Shown here one piece after another: positions 1-7,494 of a stretch of 12,536 nucleotides of DNA (position 1 is the first letter of the stretch; each line of letters opens with the position of its first letter). Where the stretch lies: contig WLME01000020.1 in assembly GCA_009700365.1 (NCBI GenBank), positions 1 to 12,536 on the forward strand. The letters run 5' to 3'. The translations under genes and the position numbers were made by a program. This DNA comes from Actinomycetota bacterium. GTDB taxonomy: Bacteria; Actinomycetota; Actinomycetes; Nanopelagicales; Nanopelagicaceae. The notes under the pieces were generated by a model that was not told the DNA's origin, searched no databases, and worked only from the letters and a program-made list of their open reading frames with translations.

Positions 1-46
1 AATGTTTTCGAGCGAACATCCGAGGCACTTGTTTGCATGGCGGATT

Positions 47-790
47 TCAAAAGGATAGAGCTGATACCTCTTGATTTGAGCGATCGACAATCAAGAGTGA
101 ATCGTTCTTGAGCATTGTCCAGCCTTGTTGATTCCAACCGCTTGATGCAACGAGTACTGAGCCGTCTACCTCTTTGTAACGAAGTTCGTAGTAGTCGACA
201 TCTTTCTTGAAGAGATCGGGGATGCGGTCTTGATTGAAGCGGCAGGCGGTGACGAAGAAATCCTTATTCATGATCATCATGTTGGCGCTGCTATGGTCGA
301 TATTATTTTTGATAAAGCTGAGGGCAGATTTGATTCCTGGCAAGAAGCCGTGTTTCTTGATTTCAGTTAAAAGGTAAAGGAAGTAGAGCTCGGAATCAGT
401 TTCACCTTGCGCGAGCCTGAGATATTCCTCGGAGATGTATGGCTTAAGAACATCGAATGGTCTGAAGGATCCGTTGTGAATGAAAGAGATACCTTCGTGG
501 GTAAATGGGTGGGTATTGGATTCTTTTACATCAAGACCTTTAGATGCCCAGCGGAAATGTAGAAGTGCACCGTCCGTAAGTGTTCCTATTTGCTCCTTGA
601 GCTGTTGTGAATCAATTGCAGGTATTGGTTCGCGAAAATTTTCTGCGTGGGTTGATGTGTGTTCGACATGGGCGTAGCCCCAGCCATCGCAATGAACTTG
701 AGAGAGTGCGACAAAATTGTCAAGGTCTTGGCCCAAAAGTTGCGGGAGAGAAGATGAATTCTTTGAGCTAAAGCCAAGAAGTCTGCACAT
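47..790 (-). CDS. Class II glutamine amidotransferase (YafJ/EgtC-like)
   Basis: 247-residue Ntn-type amidotransferase domain that hydrolyses a gamma-glutamyl amide through an N-terminal cysteine. The sequence begins MCRLLGF, so Cys2 becomes the nucleophile once Met is removed. Further class II landmarks are DGWG (35-38), the HFRWAS arginine (R80), NTHPF (92-96), the oxyanion-hole HNG (105-107) and TDSE (131-134). No second domain (synthase, asparagine synthetase) is attached, and the length fits stand-alone YafJ/EgtC-type proteins. It is divergent from the permease and the glutamine-synthetase-like cluster, so it may cleave glutamyl compounds made there; that is inference. EgtC acts in ergothioneine synthesis, but no other egt gene is in view. 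A TAGATT hexamer sits 5 nt before the ATG with no Shine-Dalgarno, which suggests a leaderless mRNA. The family call is firm; the substrate is unknown. Confidence 0.88.
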   Translation of the reverse strand: MCRLLGFSSKNSSSLPQLLGQDLDNFVALSQVHCDGWGYAHVEHTSTHAENFREPIPAIDSQQLKEQIGTLTDGALLHFRWASKGLDVKESNTHPFTHEGISFIHNGSFRPFDVLKPYISEEYLRLAQGETDSELYFLYLLTEIKKHGFLPGIKSALSFIKNNIDHSSANMMIMNKDFFVTACRFNQDRIPDLFKKDVDYYELRYKEVDGSVLVASSGWNQQGWTMLKNDSLLIVDRSNQEVSALSF

Positions 791-795
791 AAGGC

Positions 796-801
796 AATCT
801 A
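796..801 (-). promoter_or_regulatory. -10 hexamer, leaderless promoter of the class II amidotransferase
   Basis: On the minus strand TAGATT lies 5 nt before the ATG at 790, in the context TTAGATTGCCTT. No purine-rich ribosome binding site is present. The same spacing recurs before several other genes of the window. No clear -35 was seen. Confidence 0.4.
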
Positions 802-906
802 ATCATGCGAATAGCCTTCCTTTATGGCTTCTCGGAGAGTACAAATAGTGCGTACATCAAGGCACGAGGCCATCCCCGCCCCGCTAACTGGAAGGGTTAC
901 TACTGC

Positions 907-2448
907 ATGAGCACTCTCAATGACGATGAACGTCGCTTAGCTGAACTCGGTTACAAGCAAGAGCTCACTCGAAGTTGGAGTTCATTCTCTAACTTTGCAA
1001 TTTCATTCTCGATCATCTCCATTCTGGCTGGATGTTTTACAACATTCGCACAGGCGTGGAATAACGGCGGACCGGTCGCAATCTCAATCGGCTGGCCGAT
1101 AATCGCTGCACTCATTCTCATCATCGGTTTCTGTATGTCAGAACTTGCTTCTGCATACCCAACATCAGGTGGTATCTATTGGTGGGCTGCGAAGCTCGGG
1201 GGAGCAAAGGCTGGGTTCTTTACCGGTTGGCTCAACCTCATTGGTCTTGTTTCAGTAACTGCATCCGTTGGTTACGGTGTCACAGGATTTATTAATAGCT
1301 TGATTGGTTTGTACTCACCAAGCTATGCAAGCAACTTTATGGGTGGCGATTTCATCAAGCAGCAGTTCGTGCTCTTCTTGATCGTCCTTGCATTTGCAAC
1401 TGTGGTCAATATCTACAGCTCAAAGTTGCTAGCAGCATTTAACAATATCTCTGTGTGGTGGCACGTATTTGGTGCAGCGCTCATTATCGGAATCTTGCTC
1501 TTCACAACCGATAATCACCAGAGCCTCAATTGGATGTTTACGACAAAGGTAAATAACTCAGGATTCGGTGAGAATACCTATTGGTATCTCGTTCTTCCGC
1601 TCGGATTCCTGTTGACCCAATACACAATTACGGGATTTGATGCATCGGCTCACTTATCTGAAGAGACTCATGATGCTCATATCTCTGCTGCTAAGGGAAT
1701 CTGGAAGTCCATTTTCTACTCAGCAATTGGTGGATATATCTTGTTGATGTCATTCCTTTATGTGGCAACAAATACAGACTTCATCAACTCATTTGATCCA
1801 GAAGTAAACCCATATGGCGGCGGATCGATTATCGCTCTTCTGGCTAGCGCCCTTGGCACTGGTATGAAGTTCAAGTTGATTATGCTGATTACAACTGTGG
1901 GACAAATCTTCTGCGTTACTGCATGCCTAACTTCATGTTCGCGCATGATGTACGCATTCAGCCGCGATGGCGCAGTACCCGGAGGAAATCTTTGGAAGAA
2001 AGTAAATGCACATGGCGTGCCTCTTAATGCGGTTATCGCATCAGCGGTTGCGGGTGCAGTTCTTACACTTCCTGCGCTATGGAAGTCTCCAACAGGTGTT
2101 CCAACAGCGTTCTACGCAGTTGTTTCAGTCTGTGTGATTTCTTTGTACCTTGCATTCTTGATTCCTATCTACCTTCGCTTGAAGGCGGGAGATTCATTTA
2201 AGCCAGGCGCATGGACACTGGGTAGCAAGTACAAGTGGATGGGCACTGTGGCAGTTCTTGAAATTGTCATCATCTCTATCTACTTCATCTTGCCATTTAC
2301 TCCAACTGGTACTCCAGGAAATAAAGATTTCACTTGGACATCAGTGAACTACGCGCCAATCGTTACTGGTGGAGCACTCATTATTCTGTGGATCTGGTGG
2401 CAGGTCTCAGCTAAGAAGTGGTTCACAGGACCAAAGCGCACAATCTAA
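907..2448 (+). CDS. APC-superfamily permease (amino acid/choline transporter-like)
   Basis: A 513-residue polytopic inner-membrane protein with about 12 hydrophobic segments. It imports amino acids, amines or choline-like compounds by secondary transport. The N-terminal stretch from YKQELTRSWSSF through the first helix (IISILAGCFTTF) and the following SELASAYPTSGGIYWWAA are typical of the ACT branch (TC 2.A.3.4: GABA, choline and polyamine permeases). The reading frame stays open to an upstream ATG at 805. I chose 907 because GGAAGGG lies about 10 nt before it, because MSTLNDDERRLAELGY is a normal family start, and because the extra 34 residues look unlike the family. The glutamine-synthetase-like gene follows after about 50 nt in the same direction, so the permease probably brings in that enzyme's amine substrate. 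The exact substrate cannot be read from the sequence. Confidence 0.9.
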   Translation: MSTLNDDERRLAELGYKQELTRSWSSFSNFAISFSIISILAGCFTTFAQAWNNGGPVAISIGWPIIAALILIIGFCMSELASAYPTSGGIYWWAAKLGGAKAGFFTGWLNLIGLVSVTASVGYGVTGFINSLIGLYSPSYASNFMGGDFIKQQFVLFLIVLAFATVVNIYSSKLLAAFNNISVWWHVFGAALIIGILLFTTDNHQSLNWMFTTKVNNSGFGENTYWYLVLPLGFLLTQYTITGFDASAHLSEETHDAHISAAKGIWKSIFYSAIGGYILLMSFLYVATNTDFINSFDPEVNPYGGGSIIALLASALGTGMKFKLIMLITTVGQIFCVTACLTSCSRMMYAFSRDGAVPGGNLWKKVNAHGVPLNAVIASAVAGAVLTLPALWKSPTGVPTAFYAVVSVCVISLYLAFLIPIYLRLKAGDSFKPGAWTLGSKYKWMGTVAVLEIVIISIYFILPFTPTGTPGNKDFTWTSVNYAPIVTGGALIILWIWWQVSAKKWFTGPKRTI

Positions 2449-2497
2449 GTACACGTAATTAACGACGAGCTTCCTACAAGAAAGAGATGTGATATCC

Positions 2498-3856
2498 GTG
2501 GCTGCAATGACAATTGAAGAACTCCGTACCGAGATTGCATCAGGTGCAATAGATACGGTGGTCATTGCAATGACCGATATGCAAGGGCGTCTTGTAGGCA
2601 AGCGCGTGCATGGGCAGTACTTCCTTGATGAGGTACTCAAACACGGCACAGAGGGATGTAACTACCTTCTTGCTGCCGATATAGATATGAATACTGTCGC
2701 AGGGTATGAGATGTCATCGTGGGAGCGCGGTTATGCCGACTTCGCCATGATTCCTGACATCTCTACCCTGCGCCGTATTCCTTGGCAGCCAGGTGCTGCG
2801 ATGTTATTAGCTGATGTGCAGTGGCTCGATGGAAAAGATGTGGTCGCATCTCCTCGCCAAATTTTGCGTAAGCAAGTCAAAGCTCTCGCCGATGCAGGAA
2901 TGCAGGCGATGGTTGGAACAGAACTTGAATTTGTTGTTTTTCACGATACATATGAAGAGGCATGGAATAAGGCCTATCGCGATTTAACCCCAGTTAATCT
3001 CTATAACGTCGATTATTCAATTATGGGTGGATCACGCATCGAGCCACTACTTCGCACAATTCGTTTGGGTATGGCGGGTGCCGGTATGACGGTTGAATCC
3101 GTTAAGGGTGAATGTAATTTTGGTCAGCACGAGATCGCATTTAAATATAGTGATGCGCTCTCTAATTGCGATAACCACGTGATCTATAAGAACGGCGCGA
3201 AAGAGATTGCAGCGCAAGAAGGTTATGCGCTTACCTTTATGGCTAAGCCAAATCAAAAAGAAGGTAACTCATCCCACATCCATTGTTCATTCCGTGGTCT
3301 CGATGGCAGCATGGTGATGGCCGATGATGCGGATAAGCACCATGGGCTATCGGATGTGGGGCGCTCCTTTATTGCAGGGCAGATTGCTCATCTGAAAGAG
3401 ATTTCTCTGCTCTTTGCACCGAATATCAATTCGTATAAGCGATATGTTCCGGGATCATTTGCGCCTACTGCAATTCGTTGGGGGCGCGATAACCGCACAT
3501 GTGCTTTGCGTTTGGTAGGACACGGACAATCGCTTCGATTAGAAAACCGAGTACCGGGCGGAGACGTCAATCCATATTTAGCAGTGGCAGGAATCATCGC
3601 CGCAGGTCTTGATGGAATCAATCGCAAGTTAAAGCTAGAAGATGCCTTTGAAGGTAATGCATATGCATCAGATTCAGAACGAGTACCATCGACCATGCAA
3701 GAAGCGCAGAAGTTGTGGTCTGAAAGTGCGTGGGTGAAGTCAGTATTTGGCGCCGAAGTTCAGGCGCATTACACCAACATGGCTCAGGTCGAACTCGAAG
3801 CTTTTGGTAAAGCAGTCACCGATTGGGAACTCTTTAGAAACTTCGAAAGGTTTTAA
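2498..3856 (+). CDS. Glutamine synthetase-like gamma-glutamyl amine ligase
   Basis: A 452-residue type I glutamine-synthetase fold enzyme that joins glutamate to an amine using ATP. Visible motifs are VVIAMTDMQGRLVGKR in the beta-grasp domain (21-36), TELEF (141-145) and KGECNFGQHE (203-212) with metal-binding glutamates, GNSSHIHCSF (256-265), the ATP-binding NSYKRY (311-316), and ENRVPGGDVNPY (349-360). True GlnA has the GSGMHVH form of the GNSSHIH loop. The C-terminus lacks the adenylylation tyrosine motif of GlnA. Both points favour the PuuA/IpuC/GlnA4-like branch, which glutamylates organic amines. GTG at 2498 is preferred because AAGAAAGAG lies about 11 nt upstream; ATG at 2507 (449 residues) is possible, and GTG at 2489 sits too close to that site. 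It is followed 3 nt later by the aldehyde dehydrogenase. The substrate (ethanolamine, putrescine or another amine) is not determined. Confidence 0.87.
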   Translation: MAAMTIEELRTEIASGAIDTVVIAMTDMQGRLVGKRVHGQYFLDEVLKHGTEGCNYLLAADIDMNTVAGYEMSSWERGYADFAMIPDISTLRRIPWQPGAAMLLADVQWLDGKDVVASPRQILRKQVKALADAGMQAMVGTELEFVVFHDTYEEAWNKAYRDLTPVNLYNVDYSIMGGSRIEPLLRTIRLGMAGAGMTVESVKGECNFGQHEIAFKYSDALSNCDNHVIYKNGAKEIAAQEGYALTFMAKPNQKEGNSSHIHCSFRGLDGSMVMADDADKHHGLSDVGRSFIAGQIAHLKEISLLFAPNINSYKRYVPGSFAPTAIRWGRDNRTCALRLVGHGQSLRLENRVPGGDVNPYLAVAGIIAAGLDGINRKLKLEDAFEGNAYASDSERVPSTMQEAQKLWSESAWVKSVFGAEVQAHYTNMAQVELEAFGKAVTDWELFRNFERF

Positions 3857-3859
3857 ACA

Positions 3860-5221
3860 ATGTCTTCGGTATACGAGGTAATTAACCCTGCAACCGAAAA
3901 GGTTGTCAAAGCAATTGAGCTTGCGGATGAGGCGGCAACAGATGCCGCAATCGAGCGCGCTCATAAGGCATTTGATTCGTGGCGCCATGTGGCACCTGGT
4001 GATCGCGCCAAGATATTGCGCTCCTTTGCCGCCGTTGTCAGCGCTCACCGTGAAGAACTTGCAGCTCTTGAGATTGAAAACTCTGGCCACACTCGCGGAA
4101 ATGCATTGTGGGAAGCCGATAACGTTGCAAATGTTTTGAATTATTACAGCGCAGCCCCTGAGCGTTTATTTGGAAAACAGATTCCAGTACCTAACGGAAT
4201 CGACATTACATTTAAAGAACCCCTTGGCGTTATTGGTGTGATTGTTCCTTGGAACTTCCCGATGCCCATTGCCGGATGGGGATTTGCCCCAGCGCTGGCT
4301 GCCGGAAATACCGTGGTATTAAAGCCAGCTGAGTACACACCGATGACAGCGATTCGCCTCGGCGAGCTAGCACTGGAAGCAGGTCTTCCTAAAGATGTTT
4401 TCACTGTGATTCCTGGCAAGGGTTCCATTGTTGGTGCTCGCTTTGTCACTCATCCAAAGGTGCGCAAGATTGTCTTTACTGGATCGACCGAAGTTGGAAA
4501 ATCAATCATGGCTGGATGCGCAGATCAGGTTAAGCGAGTAACGCTTGAACTTGGTGGCAAGAGTGCAAATATCATCTTTGCCGATAGCGATATTGAAAAG
4601 GCTGCGGCCAATGCACCCGGAGCTGTCTTTGATAATGCAGGGCAAGATTGCTGCGCGCGATCTCGAATCTTGGTGGAAAAATCTGCCTTCGATACATTTA
4701 TGTCTGCCTTTGAAGTCGCAGTCAAGAAATTCCGCGTAGAAGATCCTTCTCTTGCAACCTCTGACATGGGCCCCATGATTTCTGCAAAGCAGAAGGCGGC
4801 AGTTGAAAAGTATCTCGATGAACCCGTGGCATTTACGGGAAGTGCGCCATCGGGCGCTGGTTTCTGGTTACCCCCAACTGTCTTGCTACCGAAATCAACA
4901 CAATCAAAAGCTTGGAACGAGGAAATCTTTGGGCCAGTTGTTTCAGTCATGACTTTTGATGGTGAAGATGATGCCATTGCGAAGGCAAATGACACAGAAT
5001 TTGGATTGTCGGGATCTATTTGGACTCGTGATTCAGGTAAGGCGATTCGTGTTTCACGAGCTGTAGAAAGCGGTAATTTATCTGTGAATTCGAATTCATC
5101 TGTTCGATATTGGACTCCATTCGGGGGTTACAAGCAATCTGGTCTGGGACGTGAACTTGGTCCAGATGCTCTTGATTCATTTACTGAGGTAAAAAACGTT
5201 TTTATCTCAACTGAGAAATAA
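3860..5221 (+). CDS. NAD(P)+-dependent aldehyde dehydrogenase
   Basis: A 453-residue member of the aldehyde dehydrogenase superfamily, oxidising an aldehyde to an acid. The fold landmarks are present: PWNFP (130-134, oxyanion asparagine N132), LKPAEYTP (154-161), FTGSTEVG (206-213), the general-base glutamate in ELGGKS (E230), the nucleophile in FDNAGQDCCA (C264, with a second cysteine at 265), and EEIFGPV (354-360). It is slightly shorter than the usual 475-500 residues but looks complete. It starts 3 nt after the ligase stop, with GAAAGG as ribosome binding site, so the two are almost certainly cotranscribed. By analogy with PuuC it would oxidise a gamma-glutamylated amino-aldehyde; this rests on context. 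The enzyme class is certain and the substrate is not. Confidence 0.92.
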   Translation: MSSVYEVINPATEKVVKAIELADEAATDAAIERAHKAFDSWRHVAPGDRAKILRSFAAVVSAHREELAALEIENSGHTRGNALWEADNVANVLNYYSAAPERLFGKQIPVPNGIDITFKEPLGVIGVIVPWNFPMPIAGWGFAPALAAGNTVVLKPAEYTPMTAIRLGELALEAGLPKDVFTVIPGKGSIVGARFVTHPKVRKIVFTGSTEVGKSIMAGCADQVKRVTLELGGKSANIIFADSDIEKAAANAPGAVFDNAGQDCCARSRILVEKSAFDTFMSAFEVAVKKFRVEDPSLATSDMGPMISAKQKAAVEKYLDEPVAFTGSAPSGAGFWLPPTVLLPKSTQSKAWNEEIFGPVVSVMTFDGEDDAIAKANDTEFGLSGSIWTRDSGKAIRVSRAVESGNLSVNSNSSVRYWTPFGGYKQSGLGRELGPDALDSFTEVKNVFISTEK

Positions 5222-5234
5222 CTAGGGGATATCG

Positions 5235-6008
5235 ATGAGTAAGCGTTTAGAAGGACGAGTCGCAGTAATCACTGGCGCAGGAAGCGGTATTGGCTACGCA
5301 ACTGCAAAGCGATTGGCATCAGAGGGCGCCCACGTTGTCGCAGTCGATACCAATGAAGAGACAGGAAATGCGATCGCTGCTGAAGTCGGCGGAATCTTCG
5401 TGAAGGCAGATGTCACTAACTCAGCTGAAGTTGAGAATATGTATAAGGTCGCATTCGATAAGTACGGGCGAATTGATATCGCCTTTAACAATGCGGGTAT
5501 TTCGCCACCAGATGATGATTCAATTTTGACTACAGGGTTAGATGCATGGGAGCGCGTATTGCGCGTGAACACCACAAGCGTCTTCTTGTGCTGCAAGGCT
5601 GTAATTCCTTATATGCAGAAGGCAAAAAAGGGATCGATTATTAATACCGCATCCTTTGTTGCCACAATGGGCGCTGCAACATCGCAGATTGCATACACAG
5701 CATCAAAGGGTGGCGTGCTTTCAATGAGCCGCGAACTCGGCGTGCAATTTGGTCGTGAAGGAATCCGCGTAAATGCGCTCTCACCTGGACCAGTCAATAC
5801 TCCACTGCTCCAAGAACTCTTTGCAAAAGATAAGGAGCGAGCAGCTCGACGTTTGGTACATATTCCGATGGGTCGTTTTGCAGATGCAACAGAGATTGCG
5901 GCAGCTGTCGCATTTCTTGCAAGTGATGATTCGAGCTTTATTACCGCTGCGAACTTCTTAGTTGATGGCGGAATTTCTGGAGCATATGTAACGCCTCTAG
6001 ATAATTAA
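5235..6008 (+). CDS. Short-chain dehydrogenase/reductase, probably NAD-dependent
   Basis: 257 residues of the classical SDR family. The nucleotide motif TGAGSGIG (13-20), NNAG (85-88), the catalytic serine S140, and Y154-x3-K158 (YTASK) are all present. An aspartate at the end of the second strand (VVAVDTNEE, D38) is the usual mark of NAD rather than NADP preference, which fits an oxidative, catabolic role. Automatic annotation would probably call it 3-oxoacyl-ACP reductase, but no fatty-acid genes are nearby. AGGGGAT precedes the ATG at good spacing, 13 nt after the aldehyde dehydrogenase. In this operon it could oxidise a hydroxyl group of a glutamylated amino alcohol to the aldehyde used by the preceding gene. 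That step is inferred. Confidence 0.9.
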   Translation: MSKRLEGRVAVITGAGSGIGYATAKRLASEGAHVVAVDTNEETGNAIAAEVGGIFVKADVTNSAEVENMYKVAFDKYGRIDIAFNNAGISPPDDDSILTTGLDAWERVLRVNTTSVFLCCKAVIPYMQKAKKGSIINTASFVATMGAATSQIAYTASKGGVLSMSRELGVQFGREGIRVNALSPGPVNTPLLQELFAKDKERAARRLVHIPMGRFADATEIAAAVAFLASDDSSFITAANFLVDGGISGAYVTPLDN

Positions 6009-6019
6009 TCTAGAAATAA

Positions 6020-6751
6020 TTAATTAACTGGAACAACCTCGGCTGTAGCGATACGGTCGAGAAAAGCATTTACTAAGTCAAAAGCGTTCTGATCGGTCTT
6101 CGATTGGAGCGCTTTTGTCTGCGTGCGAAGTTCGTCTGGGTCTACTCCTTCAGATTCAACTTCTGCACATCCGCCTTCCATAGCAAGCCATTCTTCAAGA
6201 ACTTGGGGATCTATTTCTGGATGAAATTGCAGCGCAAGTGTGCGTCCTAATGTAAATGCTTGAACAGCTAGCCCAGTGCGTGCAATCTCAGTTGCAAGAG
6301 GAGGAGAAACCCATCGATCCCAGTGATATTCAAACCAAGGTCCTGTCGAAATAAGAGTTGGGTCATCAGTATGAATTTCATACCAGCCGAGCTCTGCTTC
6401 AGGTGCCCTAGAAACAGAGCCACCTAAGGTGCGCGCCATCATCTGACCACCGAAGCAGATTCCCATGATTGGTTGGCCAGCATTGTGAGCTTTCTTGAGT
6501 GCGGCAAGTTCTGGTGTTAGCCAATTACCTATGCGTTCATCTTCATATGCACCATAAGGGGCGCCCATCGGAACGATGATGTCGTACTGTGAAAAATCCG
6601 GGAAGGTAACTGTGACATTGGGGCTCTTGTAACTGCTTTCAGGAACAATCAGAAATCTTTCAATTGCATACCCGCGAGCTTCAAATGCACGCCAGATAGG
6701 ACCGCCTAGAGATACGTGATCGTGTTCTATAAAGAGGGCGCGTTTGGTCAT
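6020..6751 (-). CDS. Class I glutamine amidotransferase (GATase1)
   Basis: 243 residues, a stand-alone class I (triad) amidotransferase. The nucleophile elbow is GICFGGQ (97-103, C99), and the remaining triad is in FHPEI (H177, E179). It would hydrolyse a gamma-glutamyl amide and release glutamate. The elbow and FHPE resemble the GuaA-type Pfam GATase_1 family more than the PuuD/peptidase C26 family, so if it plays the PuuD role it is an analogue. It converges on the SDR gene, with stop codons only 11 nt apart. About 60 residues follow the triad, ending in a polar, acidic tail. The ATG lies beside a 33-bp repeat that ends the vapBC insertion. Minus-strand bases 6748-6751 read ATGA, the relic of a former overlap with the upstream DUF1801 gene. 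Confidence 0.88.
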   Translation of the reverse strand: MTKRALFIEHDHVSLGGPIWRAFEARGYAIERFLIVPESSYKSPNVTVTFPDFSQYDIIVPMGAPYGAYEDERIGNWLTPELAALKKAHNAGQPIMGICFGGQMMARTLGGSVSRAPEAELGWYEIHTDDPTLISTGPWFEYHWDRWVSPPLATEIARTGLAVQAFTLGRTLALQFHPEIDPQVLEEWLAMEGGCAEVESEGVDPDELRTQTKALQSKTDQNAFDLVNAFLDRIATAEVVPVN

Positions 6752-6772
6752 TTCGTTTCAGCAATCCTTGCC
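6740..6772 (+). repeat. Left copy of a 33-bp direct repeat flanking vapBC
   Basis: Matches 7495-7527 at 29 of 33 positions with no gaps; mismatches are at 6743, 6748, 6749 and 6754, and the 18-bp core 6755-6772 is identical. This copy covers the first codons of the class I amidotransferase plus a relic of the last codons of the DUF1801 gene. On the minus strand the relic still reads A-R-I-A-E-T-K-stop, its TGA overlapping the amidotransferase ATG. Confidence 0.85.
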
Positions 6773-6828
6773 ATGCGATAAGGGTAGTGATTGGAAGTCC
6801 CAACTCGTGTCTTTTCTTTGTGGGATGC

Positions 6829-6834
6829 TAATCT
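6829..6834 (+). promoter_or_regulatory. -10 hexamer, leaderless promoter of vapBC
   Basis: TGCTAATCT contains an extended -10 (TAATCT) exactly 6 nt before the antitoxin ATG at 6841. No Shine-Dalgarno is present. Transcription would begin at or next to the A of the start codon. TCCCA (6798-6802) and TGGGA (6821-6825) form a short inverted repeat beside it that might be part of an operator. Confidence 0.45.
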
Positions 6835-6840
6835 TTATCT

Positions 6841-7125
6841 ATGACTCGTAAGGTAAAGACTAAAGATGTGAAGGCAACTCGGCGTGGAAGAACATCCACA
6901 AGTCGTATCAGCACTCAACATCAAGTGACAGTGCCTGTAGATATCTTGCGCGCCATCGGCTTACAGGCAGGAGATACAGTGAAATTTGAAATCAAAGATG
7001 GAGCAATTGCGATGGTGGCAGAGGATCATGCCGATCATCCATTGGGGCACCTCATCGGAGCCGGCAACGGCATTTACGATAACTTTGATCTTGCACAAGA
7101 ACGTGAGGCCATGTGGCAGCGGTAG
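6841..7125 (+). CDS. vapB: AbrB-fold antitoxin (VapB-type)
   Basis: 94-residue antitoxin and likely autorepressor of the pair. Residues about 24-60 (STQHQVTVPVDILRAIGL, then AGDTVKFEIKDGAI) are the SpoVT/AbrB swapped-hairpin DNA-binding domain. The tail (LAQEREAMWQR) would bind the toxin. A lysine/arginine- and serine/threonine-rich stretch of about 22 residues precedes the AbrB domain, which in most VapB/MazE proteins starts almost at residue 1. Its 3' end overlaps the toxin start by 13 nt, implying translational coupling. The -10 hexamer 6 nt upstream suggests a leaderless message. Confidence 0.82.
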   Translation: MTRKVKTKDVKATRRGRTSTSRISTQHQVTVPVDILRAIGLQAGDTVKFEIKDGAIAMVAEDHADHPLGHLIGAGNGIYDNFDLAQEREAMWQR

Positions 7126-7493
7126 TCCTCGATACCTCGGTATTGATTGCTTTGTTTAAGAGCGATGATCCCCACCATGAATCAGCCATTAAGGCGACTT
7201 CGGCGAGAAATGAATATCTGATTTCGGCCATCACACTGAGCGAGGCTCTGATTGCAGCCTTCCGCATAAATCTTCAAACCGGGCAGAAGCATCATCAACT
7301 AATATCAAAGACGTTGCATGACATTATTTCCGTAGATGAAGTCATTGCAGCACTTGGTGCTCAGATTCGAGCCGAGAAAAATTTGAGCCTGCCCGATGCG
7401 CTTATTAGCGCGACTGCTTACACAATGAAGGCTCAACTCTGGAGCTGTGATCGCAATTTAGTTAAATCGCATAGAGGCGCCTTACAAATTTAG
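7113..7493 (+). CDS. vapC: PIN-domain ribonuclease toxin (VapC-type)
   Basis: 126-residue PIN domain. VapC toxins cut specific RNAs, often tRNAs or rRNA, using Mg2+ held by acidic residues. The expected set is visible: D7 in VVLDTSV, E44 in TLSEAL, D95 in LPDALI and D113 in WSCDRN. The GTG start at 7113 lies within the antitoxin gene (13-nt overlap) and gives the standard PIN N-terminus. All catalytic positions are intact, so the toxin should be active. The stop is 1 nt from the right flanking repeat. Confidence 0.87.
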   Translation: MAAVVLDTSVLIALFKSDDPHHESAIKATSARNEYLISAITLSEALIAAFRINLQTGQKHHQLISKTLHDIISVDEVIAALGAQIRAEKNLSLPDALISATAYTMKAQLWSCDRNLVKSHRGALQI

Positions 7494-7494
7494 T

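Larger units (their letters stand above)
6773..7494 (+). mobile_element. Inserted vapBC cassette without transposase
   Basis: The unique sequence between the two direct-repeat copies holds only a 68-nt promoter region, the antitoxin and the toxin, whose stop ends 1 nt before the right copy. The repeat copies are 755 bp apart, offset to offset. No transposase, integrase or terminal inverted repeat was seen, so 'mobile' means acquired by an unknown mechanism, such as target duplication or recombination. Confidence 0.5.

Noticed and set aside
1..46. SOS-like or inverted sequence TTCGAGCGAACAT at the left edge
   Set aside because: It matches the LexA operator poorly (both half sites are broken), and the neighbouring gene on that side is outside the window.
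805..906. Upstream extension of the permease (34 extra residues from ATG 805)
   Set aside because: The extra residues do not look like a permease N-terminus, no ribosome binding site precedes 805, and a good one precedes 907.
791..906. Possible riboswitch before the permease
   Set aside because: I compared the leader by eye with glycine, THF, guanidine and glutamine riboswitch cores (CGGAGAG looked suggestive) but found no set of conserved elements.
4525..4995. 156-codon open frame on the minus strand inside the aldehyde dehydrogenase gene
   Set aside because: It is a shadow of a strongly conserved gene, with no recognisable domain and serine/proline/alanine-rich translation typical of antisense frames.
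6002..6026. Inverted repeat TAATTAAT/ATTAATTA between the convergent SDR and amidotransferase genes
   Set aside because: An 8-bp all-AT stem with a 9-nt loop is too weak to be called a terminator and may reflect base composition.
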